64,000 nucleotides of DNA. It comes from Atherinomorus stipes (Eukaryota > Chordata > Actinopteri > Atheriniformes > Atherinidae). Under the pieces are notes generated by a model that saw nothing but the letters and a program-made list of their open reading frames with translations, had not been told where the DNA came from and ran no database searches. Shown here piece by piece: positions 1 to 10,673 of the stretch (position 1 is its first letter; each line of letters starts with the position of its first letter). A program made the position numbers and the translations under genes. Location: NCBI GenBank assembly GCA_023101725.1, contig JALJCO010003475.1, forward strand, positions 42,948-106,947. Reading direction: 5' to 3'.

Positions 1-609
1 AGTGAAAAACCCACCCGACTCGCTAGCTACTCAGTTCCCCAGGCAGTAAATGGATGTTCTTTTTTAAAGTCCGTTTTCAGTTTGCCAAGGCAGAGGTTTT
101 AAAGAGTTAATCACATCAGCCCTCAGCTTACGAATGTTGCATTATTTAATGTTTTAAACATGTTCACACTTTACAGTTTTACTCTACAGGTAGAAGTAGC
201 AAAAAACTACCTTCAACACAGATTTGTGCACACACAAAAAGATTTGGCTAAATATGAATGTTTATAACTGGTTTCAATAAGTGTTGATATGGAAGCAGCC
301 ATCTTTAGAGGGAGAAGTCGGAGTTGTCGAGTCTACCCCGAGTTTCCGAGCAGGAAATCTGACTTCGAGGGGCGTTTGAGTTGTATTTCCAACTGGGAAC
401 TCAGAAAATCCGGCTTCTGAATTCAAATCAAATGCACTATTAAGAATTTAGCCTCCCTACACAAAACAAAGGAGACAAAGAAAAAAAAAAAAAACTTTCC
501 TTTTTAAAAAAAATTAAATTATCGTAGCCTACACATTGACGTGGGCAAAATGACGTCAGTGGTCGTAAAATTTGGTAGTGGTAAATTTTCGATATATCGC
601 CCAGGCCTA
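1..609 (-). mobile_element. hAT-like transposon terminus, cut by the window edge
   Basis: Read on the minus strand, position 609 begins TAGGCCTGGGCGATATATCG, the kind of terminus seen on many short hAT elements of fish. The body (about 300-530) holds a GC-richer block and an A-rich tract at 480-494. The other end is not visible and may lie before position 1, so the left limit is nominal. No transposase frame is present. The class assignment rests on the terminus only. Confidence 0.4.
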
Positions 610-2128
610 AATGGGACATCAGTCATTAGTTCTTACTGGCCTGTATCTGCAGTTTCCTTCTGCTGTCCCAACGAGCTGTGATCCTCTTTAAATTTCAAGC
701 ATTTTCCATCCACTGCTGTAGGCAATGTTTGTACAAATCCAGTCCTCGAGGTCTGATGCCCAACGAATTTCTGACGTCCCCTACCTGACAGATCCGATTC
801 AATTCAACAGCATTTCCAAAAAAGCTCATCCTCAAGTTCTGCACAAGCCTGTAAATGACACGATAGATTGAGCCAGACAAGTGTAAGCATCAGTGACCAC
901 TCACATCTAATTATACTGTCTAGAGGGTATTATGAGCCACAGCCATTTTTACCTATTTATGTAATCTGAAATAAAAGTATTTATGAGTCATGTTTACCCT
1001 TAGTTTCATATTAGCCCAGCTAATGTTAGATTTTCTTCCCACTATTTATATAAAACTATTAATGTCAGTATTTTAACCATAATCTGGTTATTAATCGCTA
1101 TTTCCATGATTAAAATCTGCATATAGATTAGGCATGTACTCTGTTAGCTCTAGCATTAATTTTCTATATTTATAGCTGTATCTGAAGGCATAATTGCAAT
1201 CAAGCCACTGTAATTAGTCAGACTCGTACATGCTGTGATTTGTCAATGACCACTTTGACGCAGATGGTTTTCCTACACAAACACTGCGGAAAATTAGCAA
1301 GTATTAAAAAAGATGTTTTGATAATGTAATTAGCAATGCCTAGATGTACACACAGGCTAGAAACAAAGCAGTCTGTCCATTTTTCAGAAAACATATGCTC
1401 AGCAAGCTTTCAGGTCTGACACAAATATAAAAACATTTCAGGTAAAATAAAAACATTTGATTCCACCAGGAGCTCAAAGCTTTGCATTTTTTTTGCATTC
1501 AAGTTTGTTAATTCTTAACCAGGCTGTCTTACTGTTCAATTGATAGTGACTACAAGGCTTATGGAGCCTCCATTGGAGGCAGGGTTTCTACAGGTTATTT
1601 GCAGCACAATAACAACCTTCTGTTGCAGAAGTGTTTTCTTCTGAAGTGAGCTTGACTGACATTAGCATGAGATCAGAAGGTCATGAGAATGTAAAAAATA
1701 CACACCCCTAAAAAAAAACCTCAACTTTGCACCTCTCATGTTTTCTCTAAGCTCTGAGTGTGCCAGGCAGAAATGATTTTACACTCTCAGGTGCTGGGGG
1801 GATGGGAGTGCATGATGAGTGAGACAGCACTGGCTTTCTACTTGTAAACAAAATGTATTGTAATGACACTAAGCTGTTTTGACTTCAAAACAGTGGATGA
1901 AATACTTACCCACCGTAAAATTATCAAGGTAATCTACAAATTTTACCTTGGCATCATCACCATTAGATGAAATTGAGTATTCAGACCTACCCTCCTTTGC
2001 ACACTTTGCAGTGTAGAATTTATGTCAATGCACCATTTTTCCACTGGGATACACAAACTAAATTAGAGAACTTAAAACATGCTTTTATTTATCCAAACTC
2101 TAAAAATCTTGTAAATTAATAATTATGC
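610..2128. other. No gene or repeat recognised
   Basis: AT-rich sequence without a recognisable gene. A 61-codon open frame on the minus strand (880-695) does not resemble any family I know and lacks a convincing exon context. The part at about 1150-1340 is less repetitive and rich in ATTA/TAAT cores, and is raised separately as a possible conserved non-coding element. 1800-2128 holds nothing I can name. Confidence 0.5.
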
Positions 2129-2524
2129 ACTGCAAAAACTTAACTCTTGCCAAGTATATTTTTCTAATTTCTAGTCAAAATATCTCATCACACTCAAAAA
2201 AAGACAAAATGACCTAAAGAGAAACATTTCAGTGAGATACAGGACCTTGTTTTAGGCAGTGCATCTTCTTTCAAGAAATCTTATAAAAAAAAAAATGTTG
2301 TTTGTTCTACTGGCAGAATTGTTTTTTGCTTATTATTAGCAAAAAATTGTTTTTTTGTTTTTTTTATACTTATTTTAAGAGTGCAAAGATTTTTTGGGCT
2401 CCTTTATCTCACTGAAATGTTTCTCTTTAGGTCATTTTGTCTTATTTTGAGTGTGAGGAGATATTTTGACTCGAAATTAGTAAAATATACCTGTACTTGG
2501 TAAGATTTGAGTTTTTGTAGTGTA
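2129..2524. mobile_element. Tc1/mariner-type MITE with long terminal inverted repeats
   Basis: The left end starts CACTGCAAAAACTTAACTC and the right end closes with GAGTTTTTGTAGTG followed by TA. The inverted repeats run inward for about 100 bases: CTAGTCAAAATATCTCATCA on the left mirrors TGAGGAGATATTTTGACTCG on the right, as do the AAGAGAAACATTTCAGTGAG and CTCACTGAAATGTTTCTCTT blocks. There is no coding capacity. A second, half copy lies at 11705-11866. TA flanks one end here and the start of the second copy, which suggests a Tc1/mariner-type target, but the left flank here is TG. Confidence 0.65.
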
Positions 2525-2547
2525 TAAACTTACACTTGACTCCATAC

Positions 2548-2776
2548 TTCCATCCATTTTCTGCCACTTATCCAAGGAGGGGTTATGGGAGCAGCAGCTT
2601 AAGAAGAGCTCAGACTACCCTTTTCCTGGCCACTTGTTCCAGCTCATACAGATTTTCCAAGATTTTCCCAGACCTGCTGAGAAACAAGTCCCTCCTGTGT
2701 GTCCTGGGTCTTCCCTGGGGCCTCCTCACAGTGGGACCTACCCAGACCCCCCTCACCAAGGAGGCTTATTGAGGTA
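2548..2776 (-). mobile_element. RTE-clade (Rex3-like) LINE, 3' end
   Basis: On the minus strand this is the end of the reverse transcriptase frame and the short 3' tail of an RTE-type LINE. The plus-strand left border CCATCCATTTTCTGCCACTT is the complement of the characteristic GGATAAG...ATGGATGG tail, and the minus-strand frame carries the family's EEAPGKTQDT stretch. It is truncated upstream at about 2776, where it meets the 5' part of the same type of element in the opposite direction. Stops interrupt the frame. Confidence 0.6.
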
Positions 2777-3545
2777 GGTACTGTAAATGTGTCACAGTTG
2801 TCCTTAGAGCTCAGTTGTTGGGGGGTTCTGGGCCTGGTAGGGTCATGCAAGACAAACGGGTACCAGATAAATTGCAATTTGACAAGACCTCCTACAATGA
2901 GAAATACCGAAGGACTGTCACAAGGCCCTACTCTGGAGCCAGGCCTGGGGGTGAACACTTGGTCTCCAGGCTTGCACCCATGGGATTGACAGTAGGGGTG
3001 AAAACCGCTGGTTTGATCACGATACAATATTATATCGATACAATGGATATGCGATTCAATGTCTGTCGGCATCTCAAATTCAGTCACGGTATGATTTCAA
3101 TTCGATCCAGGATCCACCAATCAATGTAAAACAATATTAGAAGTGATAAACAAGGTTATTGCTTCTTAACAATAACTGTAATCTTTGCAGTTCAATCTCC
3201 CTGTGTCACATCTATCCACTGCACAACTAGAGTATAAACATGTATAGTATTTTGTGAAAATGTTGTCTAGCCATTTTCATAATAAAAGTGGGTTTGATAT
3301 AGATTTTTAGTCAATATTGGGTTTTTGGATCAATTTACAATCGATCTATATCAATGTATCAATATAGATCAATGTATTGTTACACCCCTTATTGACAAGG
3401 CACAGCCCAAAAAGGCAATGTGAGTTCCCCCTTCCATGGGCCCACCAGCTGTGGGAGGGACAATGGAAGTCGAGGGCAGTTCAACCTGAGTGGTGGCCAA
3501 AGGTGGGGACTTGGCAGTTCGATCTTGGCTATAGAGGATAGCTAC
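2777..3545 (+). mobile_element. RTE-clade (Rex3-like) LINE, 5' region, inverted relative to its 3' end
   Basis: The blocks around 2930-2984 (CTGGAGCCAGGCCTGGGG, GCTTGCACCCATGGG) and 3402-3530 (CACAGCCCAAAAAGGCAATG, CATGGGCCCACCAGCTGTGG, ACTTGGCAGTTCGATCTTGG) match my recollection of the leader and start of the endonuclease frame of fish RTE elements. The orientation is plus, opposite to the 3' end at 2548-2776. An hAT MITE (2993-3390) interrupts it. No intact endonuclease frame remains. The arrangement is the one expected of a twin-primed (5'-inverted) LINE insertion. Confidence 0.55.
2993..3390. mobile_element. hAT-type MITE, nested in the RTE fragment
   Basis: The ends are TAGGGGTGAAAACC and, read inward from the right, AAGGGGTGTAACAATACATT. 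The flanks are ATTGACAG (2985-2992) and ATTGACAA (3391-3398), an 8-bp duplication with one mismatch. Removing the insert rejoins the RTE leader (CCCATGGGATTGACA to AGGCACAGCCC). Internal sequence is AT-rich and non-coding. Confidence 0.7.
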
Positions 3546-5230
3546 AATTGACTTACTAAAAATAAATAAAGTAAAAAAAAAAAAAAAAATAATTTTAACT
3601 TCATAGACTGTAAAAGATGGGCAACCACAGTGATCTGGTGGGCCGGTTTGTCATCAAGATACTTCCTTGATGGGTTTTTGTTGAGTCAAAAGTGTAAAAA
3701 GCAGTGATGCAACTGAAAAACTGAGGACTCTCAGTATGTCCTTTGGATAGTGGCTACTTGTCACTCAAACTCACCCCATTTAGAATAATATTAAACTCAA
3801 ACACAGCTTTATTTCTTAATAGTGTTTAAAGTAAACATTTTGTCCTTGATTAAAATCCCACAGACAGAAAGAACAATAGTTTATTTTCCCACCTAAATAT
3901 TTACACATCTACTCACATTGACCTTTTTCAGGAGGGGAGTAACCAACTGGCTTCACTCCTTTTGCTGGGCTTGCGTTCAACAATACCCAATGACCCCTAA
4001 GTACATTATCACCATAAGAACAATGTGAATCCAGCCAAGACTCCAACACACTAAAGTGATGGATAAATACTTTAGGACTTGATAACTGAGGCAGACATTT
4101 TGCTAGGAACTGCAGCAATTTTAAAAACTTTGGCTCTGATAGGACATGGTTTTCATATTAATTCAAGAAATAGTCATTAATTTCTGCTGCATGTTCTGAT
4201 CTCCAGTCAGAGAGTACAGCCCTGAAATAAGTTTAACATACCATAAATGGCCCAAGTGTCTGACATGGGGGCTCCAGACTTGAAAGGTGCACCAACTGGT
4301 ATATTGAAAGGAATATGGAAGACTAATTTAACAGTCTGCAGGGCAGAAGGTAGCATGCACTCTCAGCTATGTAGAACTTAGTGTCACAGTTCATCCAAAT
4401 AATATGTGTCTGAGAAAGCCAAGCTTACCAGAAACTTTGGCCCCCCACACCCCATAGCAGAGGTATATAATGTTCATTTTCTTATAGTCTCCTGGGGACA
4501 AAAACTTAAAAAATGTAGTACTGTACAAGCACACTGAAAGCAACCTCAAGGCTACTGGCAATGGGAAGTGAAACTGTTTTGTTTCAGCAGATGGGCATTA
4601 GAACTCACACATATGCTTGCTAGACTATTGTAGCATGGAAAAAATGAGTGAAAACAGTGACAACATACAGTAAAAATATTTTTCATGTCAGAATGACCAG
4701 ATGGGCATTGGCTGAGTCCTGTCATGAGTCCACCTTATTCAGGTCACAGTTTTTGGTTCAGGGCAGAATACAGCAGGCCAGTCAGGCCAGTTCAAGCAAA
4801 ACCACAGAGGCTGTGAGAATGAGAAAGTGATACTGCCGACCACTTTAGTCGTTCAGTTCACATGTTAATGAACAGCCTGCGCTCTGTTACACTCCCCCAG
4901 ATTAGATTAATTCTCATTGAATTAGTAGATCAGCGGGGTGAATGTGGAGCTTCATTGCCAACATGCTGTGACACCTTTGGCACCTCTGTTTAATTGCATC
5001 CTGTTCTCAGGAAGTCATCAGAGATGTCCAGATTATTATCAAGCTCTTCGATATTTTTGTCAGAAGCTTTGCAGAATGTCAATTGGACATATATCACACT
5101 ACTTTACACATAACATCAGCTGTAACTTGGTTAATTTGTTGTTCATATAATTCACTATTTAAAATCCAATATTTTTGTCAAAAACAGATATAGTGAACAC
5201 ATAAGAGTTAAAAACAGTATTCATACACAA
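3546..5230. other. No gene recognised
   Basis: Unique-looking, AT-rich DNA. It contains an A run at 3575-3588 followed by CATAGACTGTAAAAGATGG, which resembles the terminus of a common fish repeat but is too short to define an element. Short open frames (3909-4118 minus, 4648-4830 plus, 4938-5150 plus) have no recognisable domain or splice context. Confidence 0.5.
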
Positions 5231-5443
5231 TGGGCTCTATGCACAACTCCACTACTTCCTGAACTTAAGGTAGCTCCTTTGTTTCCTGTCTCTCATTACT
5301 GGACAAACTGATTAATCCAAGTGTCTCTGGCCAGTTAATGAGGTCAGGCACACCTGGATTAATCAGTTCATCCAGTAATGAAAGACAGGAAACAAAGGAG
5401 CTACCTTAAGTTCAGGAAGTAGCAGAGCTGTGCATAGAGCTCA
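5231..5443. mobile_element. Fold-back MITE (about 92-bp arms)
   Basis: The left arm (about 5232-5324) is mirrored by the right arm (about 5349-5442) with few mismatches: GGTAGCTCCTTTGTTTCCTG pairs with CAGGAAACAAAGGAGCTACC, and ACTTCCTGAACTTAAGG with CCTTAAGTTCAGGAAGT. The spacer is about 24 bases. One arm tip recurs as a fragment at 33636-33681, so this is a dispersed family and not a one-off palindrome. No coding capacity; superfamily not determined. Confidence 0.75.
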
Positions 5444-6051
5444 TGAAAATGATTCATCATGGTTACCTGCATGAACCGGGCTAGTTGAATATTTATCCAA
5501 ATGAAAGTGTTTTGTTTTGTATAAGAAATTGTTTTGAGGTGTAATGTATTCTGGTTTTTAATGCAGTTGTTCCACATGTTAGGAACTGTCCAGTGGACTC
5601 TTCAGGTTATCACAGTTAATGTCAGTTATTGTCAGTTAAGTTAGAACAAACTTTTTTGAACGTGAGTTACATCTTCACTTGTTCCATACTGTAAACAGAG
5701 GATAACATCCTTCAGCTTGTTCCTGCTCAGAGACCGCATTGTTTCTAATTCTGAGGTTGCATTGCTGGTGTGTATTATTGACATGCAAAATAACAGTGCA
5801 ACTTTATTTTCTATGATGTACATTAACTAGAGATAACTAGCTATTCCATTGTATTTAGCTGTAATAGCCCACAAAGTACAGGTTGTCATGGCAATGTGTA
5901 GACACTACACTACTTATTTGTTTACATGTTTTATCAAGTTTTATGTCCAGTTTGTGTTGTATATTTAATTCATTGTATTTGATTGTTGCATTGTTTGTCT
6001 ACCTCTCCAGTTTCATCCTTTTTAGTGTCATTAAACCTGCTTAGACACCAA
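5444..6051. other. No gene or repeat recognised
   Basis: AT-rich DNA with one 60-codon frame on the minus strand (5823-5641) that matches no family I recognise. Confidence 0.5.
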
Positions 6052-7377
6052 GGCCCTGATCTACGAAAGGTTTGAGCGTGTTAAAACGGGCGCTATCTTC
6101 ATTACGCACGCAATAATCCGTCGGAGCTGATTTACAAAGCAGGGCAAAAGGAGGTTTGCATCTGTTAATGGTCAAAATAGCCCTGCTATCCATTTTGCAC
6201 GTCTGCTGTAGATGAATATGCAATCTGGGCGTTTCTGACAGAAGGCGCAAAATATTGGGAGGAGACTATGCAAACAATTCAGCTTAAGATGCACGATGTG
6301 ATATATCAACCGTGCAACCGTAAGTGGGAGCAAAAAATTGTGTGTAATTTAGCACGTCTATACGTCTGAAAAGCAGGTTTTGACTGGCAGCTTAATGCAC
6401 TGATGGCTGAAAGAATGCTGCACACAGGTCTGCAGGCAAGCAGCATTGGGTCAATCATTTCTCATGAGGTGTGCAGGCGACACGTCAAGTTTTTCTTATT
6501 TAATTAAATAACAATCAACATCACTGTTGAACACGGGTTATTCTAGACAGATGAATCAGAACATCTGCAGCATCATGGTAGTTAAAGCTGACCTGATTTA
6601 TATCTTTTTATTTTCTTTTATTTTATGCCAATGGCATATTTTTAAATTAAGATCAGCTCCTGCTCCTCCACACCGCAGCATCTGCTGCTGCTGTTCTGAG
6701 GTTGCTTTCCTGCGTGAAGTTGGCCCCCACCCCACAGAAAACTCTGAAAATAACCAGTAATGTCGCACAAACAACTGATACATTTAAATGAGTTTTGCAT
6801 GGGGTGGGGTGTAATTACGCAGGTCCAGCGCCTGACATTGTGCCAAAGAGCGCGCAGTCTATGCGTAATATCAGATCATCTTCAACAGCGTCTCCTTATC
6901 CATGCCCTTAAACTGGCCTCTTCTTACGACCCACAGGGAAATCTGCAGCATTGTTTTTATTTTATAGTTGAGGAAAAACTGAGTTAACTGCTTTTGTTGG
7001 TGTCGGGTACAAACATCATATCTCCATTTTACATCATTAACACCCTCCACTTCATAAGAGCTTGAATTGGTGAAAATATATTAAAAAAGTAAATGAGTTT
7101 ATTTGCAAAAGCTGTTAAATCCGTTTTTTCTAAATGGCGTTACTCTATTTTTGCAAATGAACTCTTCATATTCCTATCTTATATTCAGTTTTTTTATTTA
7201 CCTCATATATCTCTGGAACTAATGTCTCTCTATCAGGATGAATTTCATTTTGCGTTTTCTAAACTTTCCGTGGTGCAGAAATTGCGCACGCTAAATCCTC
7301 ATTTAAATACTTCCGCTATTTATTAGCTAGGCAAAGAAATTAGCTGTCTTTATTTGGATTCTTTGTAAACCAGGGCC
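6052..7377. mobile_element. DNA transposon with GGCCCTG termini, non-coding
   Basis: The left end GGCCCTGATCTACGAAAGG is mirrored by the right end, which read inward is GGCCCTGGTTTACAAAGAAT. Both are followed inside by CpG-bearing blocks. CAA flanks both ends (6049-6051 and 7378-7380), a possible 3-bp target duplication that could be chance. Short frames inside (for example 6527-6760 plus, 7093-7326 plus) show no transposase motif. The superfamily is uncertain; a 3-bp duplication would fit PIF/Harbinger. Confidence 0.5.
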
Positions 7378-7501
7378 CAAGTCCACAGAGTCCTCATGCG
7401 AGAAAGGTGTTAATGGTCAACATGATCATTCATAATGGCACAGATTTTTGAATATTCCATACAAACTTGTCAAGCTTTCCCCTTTTTAAGTGGGTTGCGT
7501 G

Positions 7502-7890
7502 TAGGGTTGGACGATTAATCAAATTTTAATCGTGATTTCAAATTTGCCTTTTCACGATCATAAAAACACTGTAATCGAAGAAAAACTATCCTGAAGTGAA
7601 CAGACTGGTGGAGTTATAGGAAGCAAACTGCAGGGAGTATAGAACAGGAATGCATGTAGACTGAGTATTTCATTGCTATTATTATCTTAAATAATATTCT
7701 TATTTTACTCCTTTACTTGTTTCTAATTTATTTCCCGTTTTATCTTTTTAAAAATATATTTGAAGTTGAGTTTTGGTGGTTCAATAAACACTTTTTATAA
7801 AATCAATGAGAAATTGTGTATATTAATCGTGATTTTAATATCAGTCAAAATAATCGTGATTATAATTTTTTCCATAATCGTCCAGCCCTA
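7502..7890. mobile_element. hAT-type MITE with 8-bp target duplication
   Basis: The left end is TAGGGTTGGACGATTAATC and the right end ATAATCGTCCAGCCCTA, giving imperfect inverted repeats. The flanks are GTTGCGTG (7494-7501) and GTTGTGTG (7891-7898), an 8-bp duplication whose single difference is a CG to TG change. TTAATCGTGATTTTAA-type blocks near both ends are also mirrored. Non-coding. Confidence 0.8.
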
Positions 7891-7898
7891 GTTGTGTG

Positions 7899-8840
7899 TC
7901 AATTTTGTTATGTTTGTGGGAGTAAACAAGGTATGATAATAAACACCAAAAGCACAAACTGACAAAAAACAAAATAAAACAAAGTTTGTGAAAGAAAATG
8001 GGTTAATTAAGTGACAGTGGATACAAGCTAACAGAGAGAGAACAGCCTCTCAGAAGTAGAAATAAACACCTGTTTGAGTACTAATTTTGACATTCCATAC
8101 TGCTCTTCTTCCCAAACAGCAAACATTGCTGGAACATTGCTGTCAGAGTTGTCTGGAGACTGATGAACTGATATATTTTATTTAAATTGTGCTGCTGTTG
8201 TCAGGCTACTACGGAGATAATTAAATTCAGTAATTTAAACAGTATAAAAGCTATTTCCTCTACTTGAATTAAATGACGGCTGACAAACAGTGCTTTGATT
8301 AATTTTCTGCCATCAGATTGAAAATGAGTGTATTGTGAATTTAATTATGGAATCACTTGCTTTTATGGCAATATGTTTTTTTAAAGTGGATAACGGGAGT
8401 TTGCACGCCTGTTTACAGAAACAATTCATTTTAAAAGTCCTTCATTTTATTTTTTTTTATATAAATATAAATGTCTAACTAAAAAAAGAAAAGCACAACC
8501 ATTAGGGTACATTTAACATACTCAATAAATATTGTTCCTTTGTCCTTTAAACCTCAAAGACATTTTAGCCATTATTATGTGACCATGTACAATAATTTTC
8601 TTTTACTCATGCAATACAATAATTGCATGAGTACAAGCCTTTTCACACCGGAACCGATGCAAATAGACGGCACGAAATTGCGAATAATTTCGGAGGAGAC
8701 ATAGACGCATTTACACCTACTCTGACGCGAAATTACGAAGATCCAAGAACAAACTTGCATTTATTATTCCAGAGGAACGTGACCACATGCAGAGTGCAGT
8801 AACAGAGGGAGAGGTGGGCTGCAAGGTAAAAACCTGTGAA
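7899..8840. other. No gene; possible conserved non-coding stretch
   Basis: No exon or element border is evident. 8130-8400 is non-repetitive, with AATTA cores spaced across 250 bases (GATAATTAAATTCAG, TTGATTAATTTTCTGCC, GAATTTAATTATGG), and is listed as a candidate regulatory stretch. 8640-8760 is richer in CpG (CACGAAATTGCGAATAATTT) and may belong to an unidentified repeat. Confidence 0.4.
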
Positions 8841-9030
8841 AAAAGTGAAGCCAGTTGGGCCTGTCCCATCGTTGCCATCTTGCCATGTCACGTGTGTCAT
8901 CACTCCCGGAAAATACTAAAATGGGCAAAGGCAAGGCCGCTCTGAGGCGCGGGCAAATGATTGACAGCTGGCGTACTCTGGGCTAAACGCTAACCGAGCT
9001 AACTCAAAAACTAACCCTCTATGGCATGAT
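8841..9030 (-). repeat. Dispersed repeat, inverted partner of 49995-50130
   Basis: This stretch is the reverse complement of part of the repeat at 49495-50186. Shared blocks include GTGAAGCCAGTTGGGC, GCCATCTTGCC, CAAATGATTGACAGCTG and GGGCTAAACGCTAAC. Differences are scattered and include small indels, so the two copies are old. The fuller copy at 50 kb ends TATACAGTCTATGG, a terminus common among fish DNA repeats. Superfamily not determined. Confidence 0.6.
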
Positions 9031-9705
9031 TTTTTATTTTATGAGGAAAAAATGTTCCACTTTTGGGAGCTTGGGGGGTCCTTATAATATGTCAATCAGA
9101 AAATCTGCCCCCCCCCCATCAGATTTTGGTTTGTTGCCTCGGGGCAACTATGGGGGGTACTAAAACGCCAAGGTTTTCTATATTATTTAATAAGTGGAAA
9201 GAGGAACAAACAAGCAATAAATACATTAGAAGAAGTTTTCTTTCAACAACAACAATTTCCACAAGTTTGATTTCAACAACCAGCCACAAATGGTTTATCA
9301 ATTAGTGTCGTAGAAATCAGCGACAGTTTGTATTTATGTGTGTTCCTGTTGGGGTACTGAACGGCTCTTTGTTTCTCTTTTTTTTTTTCACAAAGCACAG
9401 TCTGTATTATTCTGTATGGCAGGGGTGGGATTGTAAAAACTTTATTGTCCAGCATATAGTGACAGAACTCACGACAAAAACGCCACAAAGACATAAAACA
9501 CATACTAGTGAGTATGTGTCTATTCTGCTTTGTTTGTTTGCTTGTTTTCTAAGTTTAATTGGTGTAAATGAGTTTTACCGGAGCAGATTCAAAATGACAA
9601 TGACGTCATTGAGCGGATCGGTGAATGAAAAGTTAAGGACCGATCAGAAAATTAGAAAAAAATGTGAAATATCGGCCGATCCGATCAAACCGATCTGATC
9701 GATGG
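9031..9705. other. No gene recognised; CGATC-rich end
   Basis: Includes a C run at 9109-9117 and a T run at 9379-9388. The final 100 bases (9610-9705) are dense in GATCGG/CCGATC motifs, the kind of sequence found at ends of some fish DNA elements, but no inverted partner or target duplication is visible. Overlapping frames on both strands at 9063-9698 carry no domain. Confidence 0.4.
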
Positions 9706-10035
9706 AAAGCCTAGAAGACAGGACTCAGAGTTGTACTGGAAGTCTGAGGAGTACAGTGTAAAGAGAAATGGTGAGAGTACAGTCCCTTGTGGTGCTCCAG
9801 TGCTGCTGATCACCATCTTAGACACACAACCTTTCAGTCTCACAAACTGTGGTCTGTTTGTGAGGTAGTCGTAAATCCAGGTGGTTGTGGAGGGATCCAC
9901 CTGGAAGTTATGGAGCTTCTGACATAGCAAAGCAGGCTGAATAGTATTAAATGCACTTGAAAAATCAAAGAACATGACCCTCAAAGTGCTGCCTGACTGG
10001 TCCAGATGAGAGTGGGCTCTCTGAAGCAGGAAGAT
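9706..10035 (-). mobile_element. Rex1/CR1-type LINE: inverted reverse-transcriptase segment
   Basis: On the minus strand the frame reads through reverse-transcriptase blocks typical of the Rex1/Babar branch of CR1 LINEs: VMFFDFSSAFNTIQPALL (block A), then GAPQGTVLSPFLFTLYSSDF (block B). It starts near LLQRAHSHLDQ at the 10036 junction and stops after NSESCLL at about 9706, just before the catalytic DD block. The rest of the same protein continues on the plus strand from 10036. This is the 5' half of one insertion, inverted. Not functional. Confidence 0.8.
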
Positions 10036-10672
10036 GATGGCGAAAAAAAAAGAGATGATTGTTGACTTCAGGAGGAGCAAGAATAAGCAGCATAGTCCTG
10101 TCTACATCCTGGAAGAGGAGGTGGAGGTGGTGAAGAACTACAAATACCTGGAGTTCAGCTAGACAACAGACTCGACTGGAAATGCAACACTGACTACATC
10201 ATCAAGAAAGGTCAGAGCAGACTCTACTTCTTAAGGAAGCTGAGATCATTCAACGTCTGCACCAAGATGTTGCAGATCTTCTACAAGTCTGTTGTGGAAA
10301 GTGCAATCAGCTTTGCAGCATCTGCTGGGGAAGCAGCATCAGAATCAGAGACTTGAAGAAACTCAACAAGCTGATCAAGAAAGCTGGTTCTGTGCTGGGG
10401 ATAACTCTGGAGCCGCTGCAGATGATCGTTAAGAAAAGAATGCTGCACAAGCTGATGAGGATGATGGAGGACACTTCCCATCCTCTTCACAACACGGTGA
10501 AGAATCAACAGAGTGTGTTCAGTGGGAGGCTGCGTCAGGTTTGCTGTAGGACGGAGAGATACAGAAATTCATTCCTGCCAGCAGCATCACCCTAAAGAAC
10601 AAAACTGACTGACTGATTTTTGTTATATTATCATTTCATATAATGTTATATTGGTAAAAAGAAAAAAAAAAA
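10036..10672 (+). mobile_element. Rex1/CR1-type LINE: 3' segment in sense
   Basis: Beginning at KKEMIVDFRRSKNKQHSP, this continues the LINE protein downstream of the palm domain, as shown by VEVVKNYKYLEFS (the family has YKYLG in this place). Stops and frameshifts follow, but the order of the C-terminal region can be traced to about 10590 (RYRNSFLPAAS). The end is a short AT-rich tail and an A run (10660-10673). Roughly fifty residues, including the catalytic DD block, are missing between this piece and the inverted one. Confidence 0.8.
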
Positions 10673-10673
10673 A

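Noticed and set aside
9610..9705. GATCGG/CCGATC-rich stretch as an element of its own
   Set aside because: No inverted partner, target duplication or second copy in the window.
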